Below are positions 44,429 to 52,868 of a stretch of 64,000 nucleotides of DNA, in pieces (position 1 is the first letter of the stretch; every line of letters begins with the position of its first letter). Location: contig JAJFHE010000021.1 of assembly GCA_021775755.1 (NCBI GenBank), forward strand, positions 1 through 64,000, in the 5' to 3' direction. The stretch is from Hyphomicrobiales bacterium. Lineage in GTDB: Bacteria > Pseudomonadota > Alphaproteobacteria > Rhizobiales > JAJFHB01. A model generated the notes under the pieces. That model saw only the letters and a list, made by a program, of their open reading frames with translations, searched no databases and was not told the origin of the DNA. The position numbers and the translations under genes were made by a program.

Positions 44429-45598
44429 ATGCCGCTTAAGGGTCTCTACACATATCTGCCGCAAGAGCGTGTCGTATTCGGCGAACCCGCGGCCGATGCT
44501 GTTGTTTCCGAGCTCGACCGGCTGGGATCGAAGCGCGCGTTGATCATCGCCTCCAAAAGCCTCGCCGCCAACGGACCGACGGTTACCGCCGTGCAGAACG
44601 CGATAGATGAGCGCTGCGCCGGGCTCTTTACGGGTTGCGCGGCCCATACGCCGCGCGAGACGGTGATCGCGGCAGCTGAAGCCGTGCGGGCGGCGGACGC
44701 GGATCTAATCGTCACCATGGGTGGCGGCACTGTCGTCGACACGGTCAAAATTCTTCAGCTTTGCCTCGCTGGAGGAATTGAGACCATCGACGACATGGAC
44801 CGCGTGAGGCTGCAGATTGGCGCCGACGGCAGGCCGAGGCTTCCCGATGTGGGCCCAAGCCCGGTGCGTCAGATCGCCGTGCCGACGACGTTGTCGGGGG
44901 CTGAGTTCTCAATCCTTGGCGCCTCGACCGATACACGCTCCGGCGCCAAAGAACCCTATCTCGGGGCGGACATCTGCCCACGCACCGTGATCCTCGACCC
45001 GGAAGCAACCCTTGCAACGCCTGAGTGGCTGTGGCTCTCGACCGGCATCCGCGCCGTCGATCACGCGGTGGAGACCGTCTGTGGGACCAACGCCAACACG
45101 TTCTGCGATGCGCTGTCGCTGCATGCTCTGAAGCTCTTTTCGCAATCTCTGCCGCGCTCGAAAAGCGACCCGGGCGACATGGACTCGCGGGCCGAGTGCC
45201 TGCATGGCACCTGGCTTGCGTCATCTTCGATCATGCGCGTGAGCTACGGCGCATCGCACGGCATCGGCCATGTGCTCGGTGGCCTGTGCGGCGTGCCGCA
45301 CGGGCATACGTCGTGCATCCTGCTGCCGCACGTCATGCGCTGGAACGCCGGCGTTACAGGCGGGCAACAGGCGCTCATCGCCGAGGCCATGGGACGGCCG
45401 GGCGAATCCGCTGCCGATGCGGTCGCCGATCTCATTTCAAAGCTCGGCCAGCCCGCGACATTGCGCGACGCCGGCGTTGAGCGTGGCCAACTGGAAAAGA
45501 TCAGCGAAATGGCGCTCGCAAACCTCTTCGTCAAAACCAATCCGCGCAAGATCGAACATGCCGGACAGGTTATGGAGATTCTGGAGGCGGCCTGGTGA
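44429..45598 (+). CDS. Iron-containing alcohol dehydrogenase family, maleylacetate reductase-like
   Basis: A 389-residue NAD(P)-dependent dehydrogenase of the Fe-ADH/dehydroquinate-synthase-like fold. 'LIVTMGGGTVVDTVKI' is the cofactor-binding GGG(S/T) motif, and the metal ligands appear in 'GIRAVDHAVETV' and 'SHGIGHVLGGLCGVPHGHTSCILLPHVM'. Maleylacetate reductases and related enzymes carry the same pattern, but butanol-type dehydrogenases cannot be excluded. The stop overlaps the start of the following acyl-CoA ligase gene (TGATG), so the two act in one pathway, possibly oxidising an alcohol/aldehyde or reducing an unsaturated acid and activating the product with CoA. Confidence 0.85.
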   Translation: MPLKGLYTYLPQERVVFGEPAADAVVSELDRLGSKRALIIASKSLAANGPTVTAVQNAIDERCAGLFTGCAAHTPRETVIAAAEAVRAADADLIVTMGGGTVVDTVKILQLCLAGGIETIDDMDRVRLQIGADGRPRLPDVGPSPVRQIAVPTTLSGAEFSILGASTDTRSGAKEPYLGADICPRTVILDPEATLATPEWLWLSTGIRAVDHAVETVCGTNANTFCDALSLHALKLFSQSLPRSKSDPGDMDSRAECLHGTWLASSSIMRVSYGASHGIGHVLGGLCGVPHGHTSCILLPHVMRWNAGVTGGQQALIAEAMGRPGESAADAVADLISKLGQPATLRDAGVERGQLEKISEMALANLFVKTNPRKIEHAGQVMEILEAAW

Positions 45599-47139
45599 TG
45601 TTCGACTGTTACGGCGAGGTGAATATGGGCCGGTTGATCAGCCGGCACGCGCGCTGCCGCCCACATCACACGGCCGTGGTCTGTGGCGGCGAACGGCTCA
45701 CGTACCTGGAATTCAACGACCGGGTGAACGCATTCTCCAACGCGCTGCTGGCGTGCGGACTGCGCAAGGGGGACAAGGTTGCGACGGTCCTTCCCAACTG
45801 TCTTGAATTGCTCGTGCTCTACTGGGCGGCGGCCAAGACGGGTATTGCCGCGGTGCCCTTGAGCCCGCTGCTCAAGGCGCCTGCCCTGGCGCGCCTCCTG
45901 GACGGTGCCGGCGCCGCCATGGTGATCGGCGCCCCCTCGCAGGCGGAATTGCTCGCGGCAGTACGCATAGAGGACCCGGGCATTCGGACGGAGCGGTACC
46001 TGATCACCGGCGAGGCACCGGAAGGCTTCTGCGCCTATGACCGGTTCATTGAAGGCGCATCTCGCACTGAGCCCCCCGACGCCGGTATCAAGGGCGGCGA
46101 TCTTTTCAACATCATCTATTCGAGCGGCACGACCGGTGAGCCCAAGGGCATCATTCACACGCACTTCATTCGCGCCATGTACGCCATGGTGTTCGGGGCT
46201 GCCTGGCGCATGACGCCGGAAAGCGTTGTGCTGCAGACCGGTGCGCTGATCTTCAACGGCGCTTTCGTGACCATGCTGCCATGCTTCTTTTACGGCGCCA
46301 CCTACGTGCTTCACGAGGCGTTCGAAGAGGAGCGGCTGATCGAAACCATCGCCGAAGAGAACGTCACCCACGTCATGATGGTGCCGGCGCAGATCATCGC
46401 GGTGATGAATTCGGCGAAATTCACTATTGAAAAACTTGCAACGCTGGAGATGATCCTGACGCTCGGATCGCCCCTGCATCTGGAACACAAGCAGCGTCTC
46501 GAAGCGGCGTTGCCCGGCAGGTTTCACGAGCTTTACGGCCTGACCGAAGGATTCATGACGATACTCGACCGCGCCGACTTCGCCACAAAGCCCGGTTCCG
46601 TGGGCGTGCCGCCACCTTTCTTCGAAATGCGTATCGTTGGTGACGACGGCCGCGACTGCAATGGCGGTGAGGTCGGAGAAATTGTCGGGCGCGGTCCGAT
46701 GGTCATGCCCGGTTACTACAAGCGCGACGACCTCACGGCTCAGACGATCCGCGACGGCTGGCTCTTTACCGGTGATCTCGGCTACGTCGACGAGGATGGA
46801 TTTCTCTACCTTGTCGACCGCAAGAAGGACATGATCATTTCAGGTGGCATCAACGTCTATCCCCGCGATATTGAAGAGGTGATCGTCATGCATCCCTCGG
46901 TGCGCGAAACCGCCGTATTCGGCATCCAGCACGATAAATGGGGTGAAACACCGGTTGCTGCCGTGATCTTGGCGGACGGACAGACGGTCAGTGCAAGCGA
47001 GTTGCGCGACTGGATCAACGAAAATGTCGGCGCCAAGTTTCAGAAGGTTCACGATGTTCTTGTTCTGGAAGAATTCCCGCGCAGTGCCGCCGGCAAAACG
47101 CTCAAGCGCGAATTGCGAGAGACATATTCCAGAACATGA
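45598..47139 (+). CDS. AMP-binding acyl-CoA ligase
   Basis: A 513-residue adenylate-forming enzyme. The P-loop-like motif is 'IIYSSGTTGEPKGIIHTH', A5 'ELYGLTEGFM', A7 'WLFTGDLGYVDEDGFLYLVDRKKDMIISGGINVYPRDIEE' and the catalytic A10 Lys in 'RSAAGKTLKRELRE'. The family converts a carboxylic acid to its CoA thioester with ATP. The length fits medium/long-chain or aromatic acyl-CoA ligases. ATG 45598 overlaps the dehydrogenase stop; the GTG at 45595 is possible. The pair forms a two-gene unit with no further partner; palindromic copy 3 follows 80 bp downstream. Confidence 0.88.
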   Translation: MFDCYGEVNMGRLISRHARCRPHHTAVVCGGERLTYLEFNDRVNAFSNALLACGLRKGDKVATVLPNCLELLVLYWAAAKTGIAAVPLSPLLKAPALARLLDGAGAAMVIGAPSQAELLAAVRIEDPGIRTERYLITGEAPEGFCAYDRFIEGASRTEPPDAGIKGGDLFNIIYSSGTTGEPKGIIHTHFIRAMYAMVFGAAWRMTPESVVLQTGALIFNGAFVTMLPCFFYGATYVLHEAFEEERLIETIAEENVTHVMMVPAQIIAVMNSAKFTIEKLATLEMILTLGSPLHLEHKQRLEAALPGRFHELYGLTEGFMTILDRADFATKPGSVGVPPPFFEMRIVGDDGRDCNGGEVGEIVGRGPMVMPGYYKRDDLTAQTIRDGWLFTGDLGYVDEDGFLYLVDRKKDMIISGGINVYPRDIEEVIVMHPSVRETAVFGIQHDKWGETPVAAVILADGQTVSASELRDWINENVGAKFQKVHDVLVLEEFPRSAAGKTLKRELRETYSRT

Positions 47140-47764
47140 AACGGTCTGGAGCGCTCCCGGCCGCAACTCCAAGAAGATGTCATTCAGCACTCGCCGGTCG
47201 TCAATGCGCGGCGCACTGCTAGAGCATGTTTCGATCACACTGAACCACTTGATGGTGCCACATCCGTCCACTCGGTTAGGCGCGGCGCGCAGTGCGATGC
47301 CGGGCATCGGGCAAGCGCCGGAACGACGCCGATGGGCGGATGTGGCCCACCGAAGGCCGGCTTTTCGCGCCTACTGGACAGTGTTGGACACTGCTTGTGG
47401 TCGGCCAGACCACGGCGCAGTGTCCGCCTCGCCAGCAAATGCGAAAAACCGGTCAAGTGCTTCAGTGTGATCGAAATATGCTCTCTAGACTTTGCGGCAA
47501 GTCGGGACGGATCATCGACCACTCAATGTTGCAGAGTTCGCACCGCATGATTTGAAGCTCCTGTGAGCTTGAATCAGGATTGTGCCGTGACCGGTAACGA
47601 GACCGCCCGAACGTCCGCATACGAATGCGCTTTCACCGTCAGTTTCACAAACCGGATAAGAGTAAAAAATGACCCGAAGGCGTCCTTCCGCCGATTTGCC
47701 AGACCGTTGGAGGCGATCTACTCTACGCCAACACACGACAACGCAGTGCGCAGGGGACATTCCT
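47140..47764. other. Gene-free stretch holding palindromic copy 3
   Basis: 625 bp between the CoA ligase and the small cupin gene. It holds palindromic element copy 3 (47219-47488). The 276 bp to its right contain no recognised gene; a possible promoter for the cupin gene could lie around 47640-47700, where the sequence is AT-richer, but I cannot assign hexamers with confidence. No terminator is clear after the ligase. Confidence 0.5.
47219..47488 (+). repeat. Dispersed palindromic element, copy 3
   Basis: A 270-bp unit bounded by CTAG on both sides, whose arms share TTTCGATCACACTGAA (left, from ~47229) and its inverse at the right end. The core contains GATGCCGGGCATCGGGCAAG and TGGCCCACCGAAGGCCGG, like copies 1 and 2. 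An internal stem is longer than in copy 2: GGACACTGC (47386-47394) pairs with GCAGTGTCC (47417-47425), and GTGGTC (47397-47402) with GACCAC (47408-47413). It is intergenic, between the CoA ligase and the cupin gene. Confidence 0.87.
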
Positions 47765-48130
47765 ATGAAGCTGGCCCGGATCTTCAGCGATGACAAAGGC
47801 GAAAGTCACTTTGACGATGTAGAAATCTCCTTTTCTGACACAGCTTTTATTGAGGGCGCACAACCCATCGGGTTAGCGGAAGCTTGGTCAGCAGAGCGCG
47901 TTTCTATGGCAAAGGTGCCGCCTGGCTGGTCTGACCCGCAACATCCGACGCCTGCACGCCAGATTGCCGTCTTTCTAAGCGGGGTCGCGGAAATGGCGAC
48001 GAGCGACGGGGAAACTAGAGTATTTGAGAAAGGCGATGTCGTCATGCTCGAAGACGTTAGCGGCAGCGGACACGGGACGCGCTTTGCGAGTGAAGGGGAG
48101 GCCTTGGTTGTCCTTATACGGCTGGCGTGA
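47765..48130 (+). CDS. Small cupin-fold protein
   Basis: A 121-residue single-domain protein of cupin type: 'MAKVPPGWSDPQHPTPARQIAVFLSGVAEMATSDGETRVFEKGDVVMLEDVSGSGHGTRF' follows the two cupin motifs, but the usual second and third metal ligands are reduced, with only His in 'PQHPTPARQ' and 'GHGTR'. The function is unknown. AGGGGA lies 7 nt before ATG 47765; an in-frame ATG at 47669 has weaker signals. It stands alone, with a 148-bp gap before the convergent regulator gene. Confidence 0.7.
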   Translation: MKLARIFSDDKGESHFDDVEISFSDTAFIEGAQPIGLAEAWSAERVSMAKVPPGWSDPQHPTPARQIAVFLSGVAEMATSDGETRVFEKGDVVMLEDVSGSGHGTRFASEGEALVVLIRLA

Positions 48131-48278
48131 CACCCAGTACGAACTTCTGTTCCTGGAACATTTTCCCTGTGCCGGTGCGCGCGCGAAGACATCTCAAGGT
48201 GAGTGCTAACCGGACATCCTCCGGAGCGGCGTTTACCGCGTGTGTTTATGATTCCTCAACTGGCACGCACGCGAATCT

Positions 48279-48917
48279 TCACTGGCTTGCCCACACGATG
48301 CGCGCCATCCACTCGACTTCCTCGATGTCGAGCACGCGGTTTTCGTGTTCGGGATTAAACGATGCAAGTTCGACGAAGTTGGCGGTCTGGCGCGCCAGCA
48401 GTTTTGCCATGACCTCGCCTTCGGTCGTCTTGACGACCACCCGGTCGCCGCGCCGCACATCCGAATTCGGCGAGACGATCACCGTGTCGCCATCGCGAAA
48501 CACCGGCAGCATGCTGTCCCCGGTGATTTCGAGCGCGTAGCAGTTCTCATCCTTGATGTGCGGAAACTCGACCTCATCCCAGCCGGCACCGACACTGAAG
48601 CCGGCATCGTCGAAAATGCCGCCGACACCGGCCTGGGCAAGCCCGATAACCGGAATGAGCCGCTTTACCCCCTGCGACAGGCCGCGGCCCTGGATCAGGA
48701 GATCGACGAACTCTTCGACCGGTGCTCCCGTCGCCTCAAGCACCTTGGACACACTTTCCGTGTTCGGCCAGCGTTTGCGGCCGTCAGCGCCCGTGCGCTT
48801 CGACTTGTTGAACGTCGTGGCATCAAGGCCGGCCTTGCGGGCAAGTCCCGATGGTGTCAGATCGTGGCGGGACGCCAGGGCATCCAAGGCGTCCCAGATA
48901 TCTCTATGCGTAAACAT
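48279..48917 (-). CDS. XRE/S24-type transcriptional regulator (LexA/CI-like)
   Basis: A 212-residue repressor with an N-terminal helix-turn-helix ('LTPSGLARKAGLDATTFNKSKR') and a C-terminal S24 peptidase domain. The catalytic dyad is visible as Ser135 in 'EITGDSMLPVF' and Lys172 in 'GEVMAKLLAR', and the cleavage site is probably A96-G97 in 'GLAQAGVGG'. In this family RecA-triggered self-cleavage is known for LexA and CI; for this chromosomal, prophage-free form the inducer is unknown. Two GGA-(N)-TCC palindromes lie just upstream, possibly autoregulatory sites. It stands alone. Confidence 0.85.
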   Translation of the reverse strand: MFTHRDIWDALDALASRHDLTPSGLARKAGLDATTFNKSKRTGADGRKRWPNTESVSKVLEATGAPVEEFVDLLIQGRGLSQGVKRLIPVIGLAQAGVGGIFDDAGFSVGAGWDEVEFPHIKDENCYALEITGDSMLPVFRDGDTVIVSPNSDVRRGDRVVVKTTEGEVMAKLLARQTANFVELASFNPEHENRVLDIEEVEWMARIVWASQ

Positions 48918-48953
48918 GGCATGCGACTCTTGTCACAGGCGCTCCCGGTATTA

Positions 48954-48985
48954 GGAATAAATACTCCATAAATGGACTAAAATCC
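48954..48985. promoter_or_regulatory. Candidate operator pair upstream of the S24 regulator
   Basis: GGAATAAATACTCC (48954-48967) and GGACTAAAATCC (48974-48985) are two interrupted palindromes about 19 bp apart, centre to centre, in an AT-rich island directly upstream of the regulator start. Their location near likely promoter hexamers suggests autoregulation, but no binding motif is known for this regulator. Confidence 0.4.
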
Positions 48986-49085
48986 AGAAAGAATTGCGCC
49001 TTCGACATTTCACTTGAGTTTGCCCGTAAAACCGCGCTTTTTCTGGGCAAGCGGTGCCACCGGCGCCGCCGAAGCGAGAATTTTG

Positions 49086-49436
49086 ATGTCCGCACACGCG
49101 ACAATCTACAAAATCTGCAGCTCCAAAGAGTGGGCCGCGGCTGAGGCTTGCGGCACCTACACCGGCTCGGCCGATGATGCGCGTGACGGTTTCATTCACT
49201 TTTCCACCGCCGCACAGGTCCCCGGCACCGCGGCAAGGCACTTTGCCGGCCGCGACGATCTCGTGCTTGTCGCTGTGGCTGCGCCGATGCTTGGCGAGGC
49301 GCTGAAGTGGGAACCGTCGCGGGGCGGCGATCTTTTCCCGCATCTTTACGGCGCACTCGGCGCTGATGCCGCACGTTCGGTCATACCGCTGCCGCTCGGT
49401 GCCGATGGCCATGCAATACCGGATCTGGAGGACTGA
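49086..49436 (+). CDS. DUF952 family protein
   Basis: A 116-residue protein with the DUF952 signature: 'ATIYKICSSKEWAAAEACGTYTGSADDARDGFIHFSTAAQVPGTAARHFAGRDDLVLVAV' and 'LKWEPSRGGDLFPHLYGAL'. The function is unknown; the fold is related to ADP-ribosyltransferase-like proteins. The frame is open upstream to 49014, but ATG 49086 fits homologues, which begin just before the conserved IYKI. pyrD follows 5 bp later, so the two are cotranscribed, as often seen in Rhizobiales. Confidence 0.88.
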   Translation: MSAHATIYKICSSKEWAAAEACGTYTGSADDARDGFIHFSTAAQVPGTAARHFAGRDDLVLVAVAAPMLGEALKWEPSRGGDLFPHLYGALGADAARSVIPLPLGADGHAIPDLED

Positions 49437-49441
49437 AACAG

Positions 49442-50509
49442 GTGTTCTCTCTGGCGCGTCCCTTTCTGCACGCCCTTGATGCTGAAAAAGCGCATGGCCT
49501 TGCGATATCCGCGCTCAAGGTCGGTATATACCCGCGTGCCCGTCAGCGCGATCCCGATGTCCTTGGCATTGATCTGTGGGGCATGCGGTTTCCCAATCCA
49601 CTTGGCATGGCAGCCGGTTTCGACAAGAATGGGGAAGTCCCCGATGCGCTGCTGGCCATGGGTTTCGGCTTCGCCGAAGCCGGTACGGTGACGCCTCTGC
49701 CTCAGGCGGGAAATCCCAAACCGCGGATATTCCGTCTCGCAAGCGATGCCGCGGTCATAAACCGGCTCGGCTTCAACAATGAAGGCCACGAAGCGGTTTA
49801 CCAGCGGCTTCTGGCGCGCCGTCCCGCCGGTATCCTCGGCATCAATATCGGCGCCAACAAGGACACCGAAGACAAGGCGGCCGACTATGTCGACGGCCTG
49901 CGGCGCTTCTACGCTCTGGCAACCTACTTCACCGTCAACATCTCATCGCCGAACACGCCCGGCCTGCGCGGGCTGCAGGAGCGCGCGCCACTTGAAGATC
50001 TGGTCTGGCGCCTCATGCGCGCGCGCGCCGATGAGGCGGGTGGCGCGACGCCGAAGCCGTTGCTCTTGAAGATCGCACCGGATCTCGATGACGCGGAGAT
50101 CACCGATATTGCCGAAGTGTGCCTCGATCACGAAGTGGACGGGATCATTGTGTCCAACACGACACCGGAGCGACCGGCCCTTATGTCGCCTGAGGCCCGC
50201 GAGGCCGGCGGCCTGTCGGGCAGGCCCCTGTTTGCGCTTTCCACGCGGATGCTTGCCAAGGTCAGTCTGGCGACGGGCGGTCGAATTCCGCTGATCGGTG
50301 TCGGCGGCGTTGACACCGGCGAAGCGGCCTATGCCAAGGTCCAGGCCGGCGCCTCCCTCGTGCAATTGTACACCGCACTCATCTACCAGGGACCTGAGCT
50401 TGTCGCCCGCATCAAAAAAGACTTGGCGCTTGCACTTGAACGTGACGGTCATTCCACTCTAAAAGACGCGGTCGGCAGCAAGGCCGCCGACTATGCCAAA
50501 GCGCCATAA
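49442..50509 (+). CDS. pyrD: Dihydroorotate dehydrogenase (quinone), class 2
   Basis: A membrane-associated flavoprotein that oxidises dihydroorotate to orotate with quinone, step four of pyrimidine synthesis. The 355-residue length with an N-terminal helix for quinone access marks class 2. Motifs are 'NPLGMAAGFDKNGE', 'GTVTPLPQAGNPKPRIFRL' and 'NISSPNTPGLR' (catalytic Ser in 'FTVNISSPNTPG'), plus 'IPLIGVGGV' near the FMN phosphate. The start is GTG, with GGAGG upstream inside the preceding gene. arsC follows after 19 bp. Confidence 0.95.
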   Translation: MFSLARPFLHALDAEKAHGLAISALKVGIYPRARQRDPDVLGIDLWGMRFPNPLGMAAGFDKNGEVPDALLAMGFGFAEAGTVTPLPQAGNPKPRIFRLASDAAVINRLGFNNEGHEAVYQRLLARRPAGILGINIGANKDTEDKAADYVDGLRRFYALATYFTVNISSPNTPGLRGLQERAPLEDLVWRLMRARADEAGGATPKPLLLKIAPDLDDAEITDIAEVCLDHEVDGIIVSNTTPERPALMSPEAREAGGLSGRPLFALSTRMLAKVSLATGGRIPLIGVGGVDTGEAAYAKVQAGASLVQLYTALIYQGPELVARIKKDLALALERDGHSTLKDAVGSKAADYAKAP

Positions 50510-50528
50510 CAGCCAGGATCCGCATTTC

Positions 50529-50876
50529 ATGAGCGTTACCATTTATCATAACCCGAAGTGCTCCAAGTCGCGCCAGACCCTGGCGCTGCTGCAGGACCGC
50601 GGCATTGAACCGGAGATCGTGGACTACCTGAGCGATGCGCCCACCGAAGCCGAACTGCGCAAGGTGCTGGAAAAACTCGGCAAGAGCCCGCGCGACATCT
50701 TGCGCAAGGGCGAAGCGATCTACAAACAGCTGGAACTTGGCGATCAGAGCCTGTCGGATACGGCGCTCATCGTGGCAATGGCCGGCAATCCGATCCTCAT
50801 CGAACGACCCATCGTGATCTCCGGCGACAAGGCAGCCCTTGGCCGCCCGCCCGGAGCGGTGCTTGAGATCCTGTAA
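50529..50876 (+). CDS. arsC: Arsenate reductase (glutaredoxin-type)
   Basis: A 115-residue ArsC/Spx-fold protein. The catalytic Cys is in 'HNPKCSKSRQTLALL'; the family's three-Arg triad region appears as 'ERPIVISGDKAALGRPP'. It reduces arsenate to arsenite using glutathione/glutaredoxin. The YffB-like relatives share the fold, but the GRPP motif favours ArsC. ATG 50529 fits the conserved start; the frame is open 12 codons upstream. It follows pyrD on the same strand without other ars genes, and is convergent with the MATE gene. Confidence 0.88.
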   Translation: MSVTIYHNPKCSKSRQTLALLQDRGIEPEIVDYLSDAPTEAELRKVLEKLGKSPRDILRKGEAIYKQLELGDQSLSDTALIVAMAGNPILIERPIVISGDKAALGRPPGAVLEIL

Positions 50877-50882
50877 TGCGGT

Positions 50883-52247
50883 TCAACCGCTGCGCGGCGC
50901 TGCGAATGTGGCGCGCTCAAGCGCGGGAAACCGTGCACCAAGCGATAAGCCCCTCACCACAAAGAACACGATAAGCGCCGCCCACAGCCCGTGATTGCCG
51001 AAGGGCCCGGTAAGCGCCCACCAGGCGGCGAAGTAAACCGCAACGCTTAGTATCATCATGTTGCGCATTTCGGCGGAGCGTGTGACGCCGATATAGATGC
51101 CGTCGAACTGAAAACAGGCGACACCGGTAATGGGCACGAGCGCTGCCCAGACGAGGTAACTGCGCGCCGCCTCGCGCACCTCCGGATTAACGGTCAGCGC
51201 ATCGATGCCGTAGCCCCCGAACAACCAGATCGAAGCGCTCATCAAGGCGGCTCCCACAACAGCCCAAAGGCTCGACAACCGCACCGCGTCACGAAACCGC
51301 GCCCGGTCCCGGGCTCCCGCCGCCTGACCGCTCAGGGTTTCCGCGGCAAATGCAAAACCGTCGAGCATGTAGGTGACCAACATCGTCATGTTGAACAGCA
51401 CCGCATTGGCGGCAAGCACCAGATCGCCGGATCTGGCGCCTTGAGCGGTGAACCAGGTAAACGCAAAGATGAGGCACAGGGTGCGCACCAGAATGTCGGT
51501 GTTGACGGCAATGGTGCGCTTGATCTGAACGGTGTCTGCAATGCGTTGCCAGCTCCACGCGCCCGCGCGCCCCGAAACTTCCCGGTGAACGAGCCACAAC
51601 CCCGTGCCGGCTGCGAGAAATTGCGCGATGACGGTGCCGTAGGCCACGCCCTCCACGCCCATGTCGAAGCCCAGAACGAAGATTGCATCGAGCGCCGTGT
51701 TGGTGAGGTTCAAGAGGATCTGCAGGGCAAACGCGATTTGCGCCCGGCCCAGTCCGATGAACCAGCCGAGAAACGCATAGTTGGCAAGTGCCGCCGGCGC
51801 GCTCCAGATGCGGATGTCGAAGTAGGTCCGCGCGTGTGCTTCAACCTCGAGGCTGCCCTCGATCAGGTTGAATGCGACCCGCGAAATCAGCGAAGAGAAC
51901 ACCATAAGGACAATGCTGCAAACGATGCCGACGAGCAGGGCACGTCCCAGCACGGCGCGCAGTTCATTGTCGTCGCGGGCGCCTACGGCCTGCGCCGTGA
52001 GCCCCGAAGTGCCCATGCGCAGGAAGCCGAATGCCCAGAACAGGAAGCTGAACAACATCGCACCAACGGCAATGGCTCCGATGTAGTAGGCATCGCCAAG
52101 CTGGCCGAGGATCGCCGTGTCGACAACGCCGATCAACGGCTCCGACACATTCGATGCCATGATCGGCAGAGCGATGGCGAGAACGGAACGGTGCGTCAGG
52201 CGAACCTGTCCGGCAATGTCCGGCAGAACCGGCCGCGGCTGAAACAT
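50883..52247 (-). CDS. MATE family efflux transporter
   Basis: A 454-residue inner membrane protein with about 12 hydrophobic segments in two similar halves (MatE domains), with 'LPIMASNVSEPLIGVVDTAILGQLGDAYYIGAIAVG' in the first and 'SGDLVLAANAVLFNMTMLVTYMLDGFAFAAETLSGQAAGA' in the second, typical of the DinF/NorM group. It exports cationic or other small molecules in exchange for H+ or Na+; the substrate is unknown. It follows a DUF4863-like gene by 83 bp and may be transcribed with it. Confidence 0.88.
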   Translation of the reverse strand: MFQPRPVLPDIAGQVRLTHRSVLAIALPIMASNVSEPLIGVVDTAILGQLGDAYYIGAIAVGAMLFSFLFWAFGFLRMGTSGLTAQAVGARDDNELRAVLGRALLVGIVCSIVLMVFSSLISRVAFNLIEGSLEVEAHARTYFDIRIWSAPAALANYAFLGWFIGLGRAQIAFALQILLNLTNTALDAIFVLGFDMGVEGVAYGTVIAQFLAAGTGLWLVHREVSGRAGAWSWQRIADTVQIKRTIAVNTDILVRTLCLIFAFTWFTAQGARSGDLVLAANAVLFNMTMLVTYMLDGFAFAAETLSGQAAGARDRARFRDAVRLSSLWAVVGAALMSASIWLFGGYGIDALTVNPEVREAARSYLVWAALVPITGVACFQFDGIYIGVTRSAEMRNMMILSVAVYFAAWWALTGPFGNHGLWAALIVFFVVRGLSLGARFPALERATFAAPRSG

Positions 52248-52330
52248 AGAGATACCGAGTGCGGATTAGCTTCGGCGGTTGCTCTACCACAGCTGCCGGT
52301 CCGCGCAAACCGCACGCTGGATGTTTGAGC

Positions 52331-52795
52331 CTACCCGGTAAATTCGATCTCGCCGCCGGGCAGGAGATAGAGCACCAGCGCACGGCCCCGGGTCACCGTT
52401 GGACAGTGATCCGAACCTGGTGGATTGACGCACCAGCCGGCACCGTGCCCATCGAACAGGGCGCTCTCGGTTTGCGGCATCACCATGCACACCTCTCCGG
52501 TCGGATGGCGGTGGTGCGGGCCGACAATGTCAGTGAGGTCGACGACATCGACGCTCAGGTCATGGGTCTCAGGTGCCGGCTCGATAACGCGGCCGAAGCG
52601 GCGGCCTTCGGCGCCGTTTGCACACATCCAGCCCGCCGCGATGGCGTCGTGGCAGGCTTGTTCAATTACCGCGAACCGCGGACTGTCCGGCGGTATCGTG
52701 GTATTGAGTGCCGCCTCGAGCTTTCCGTCCACGGGGCGGCCCTTGATCGCGTCGATGACGGGCGACATGATCTCGCTGAACTGTGTCACATCCAT
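52331..52795 (-). CDS. DUF4863 / hydroxylaminobenzoate lyase-like protein
   Basis: A 154-residue cupin-like protein: 'FAVIEQACHDAIAAGWMCANGAEGRRFGRVIEPAPETHDLSVDVVDLTDIVGPHHRHPTGEVCMVMP' and 'WCVNPPGSDHCPTVTRGRALVLYLLPGGEIEF' match the DUF4863 family, to which p-hydroxylaminobenzoate lyase (PnbB) belongs. The real substrate here is unknown. AGGCG lies just before ATG 52795; the frame is open upstream but lacks a matching start. It lies between the EamA exporter and the MATE gene, all on the minus strand. Confidence 0.75.
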   Translation of the reverse strand: MDVTQFSEIMSPVIDAIKGRPVDGKLEAALNTTIPPDSPRFAVIEQACHDAIAAGWMCANGAEGRRFGRVIEPAPETHDLSVDVVDLTDIVGPHHRHPTGEVCMVMPQTESALFDGHGAGWCVNPPGSDHCPTVTRGRALVLYLLPGGEIEFTG

Positions 52796-52868
52796 TTCGC
52801 CTGATTCCCGTTTTGTTGTGTGTAGCGGCCACGATAGCAAGTGGCGGCTGAAAGTTCTTTCATTTGCA

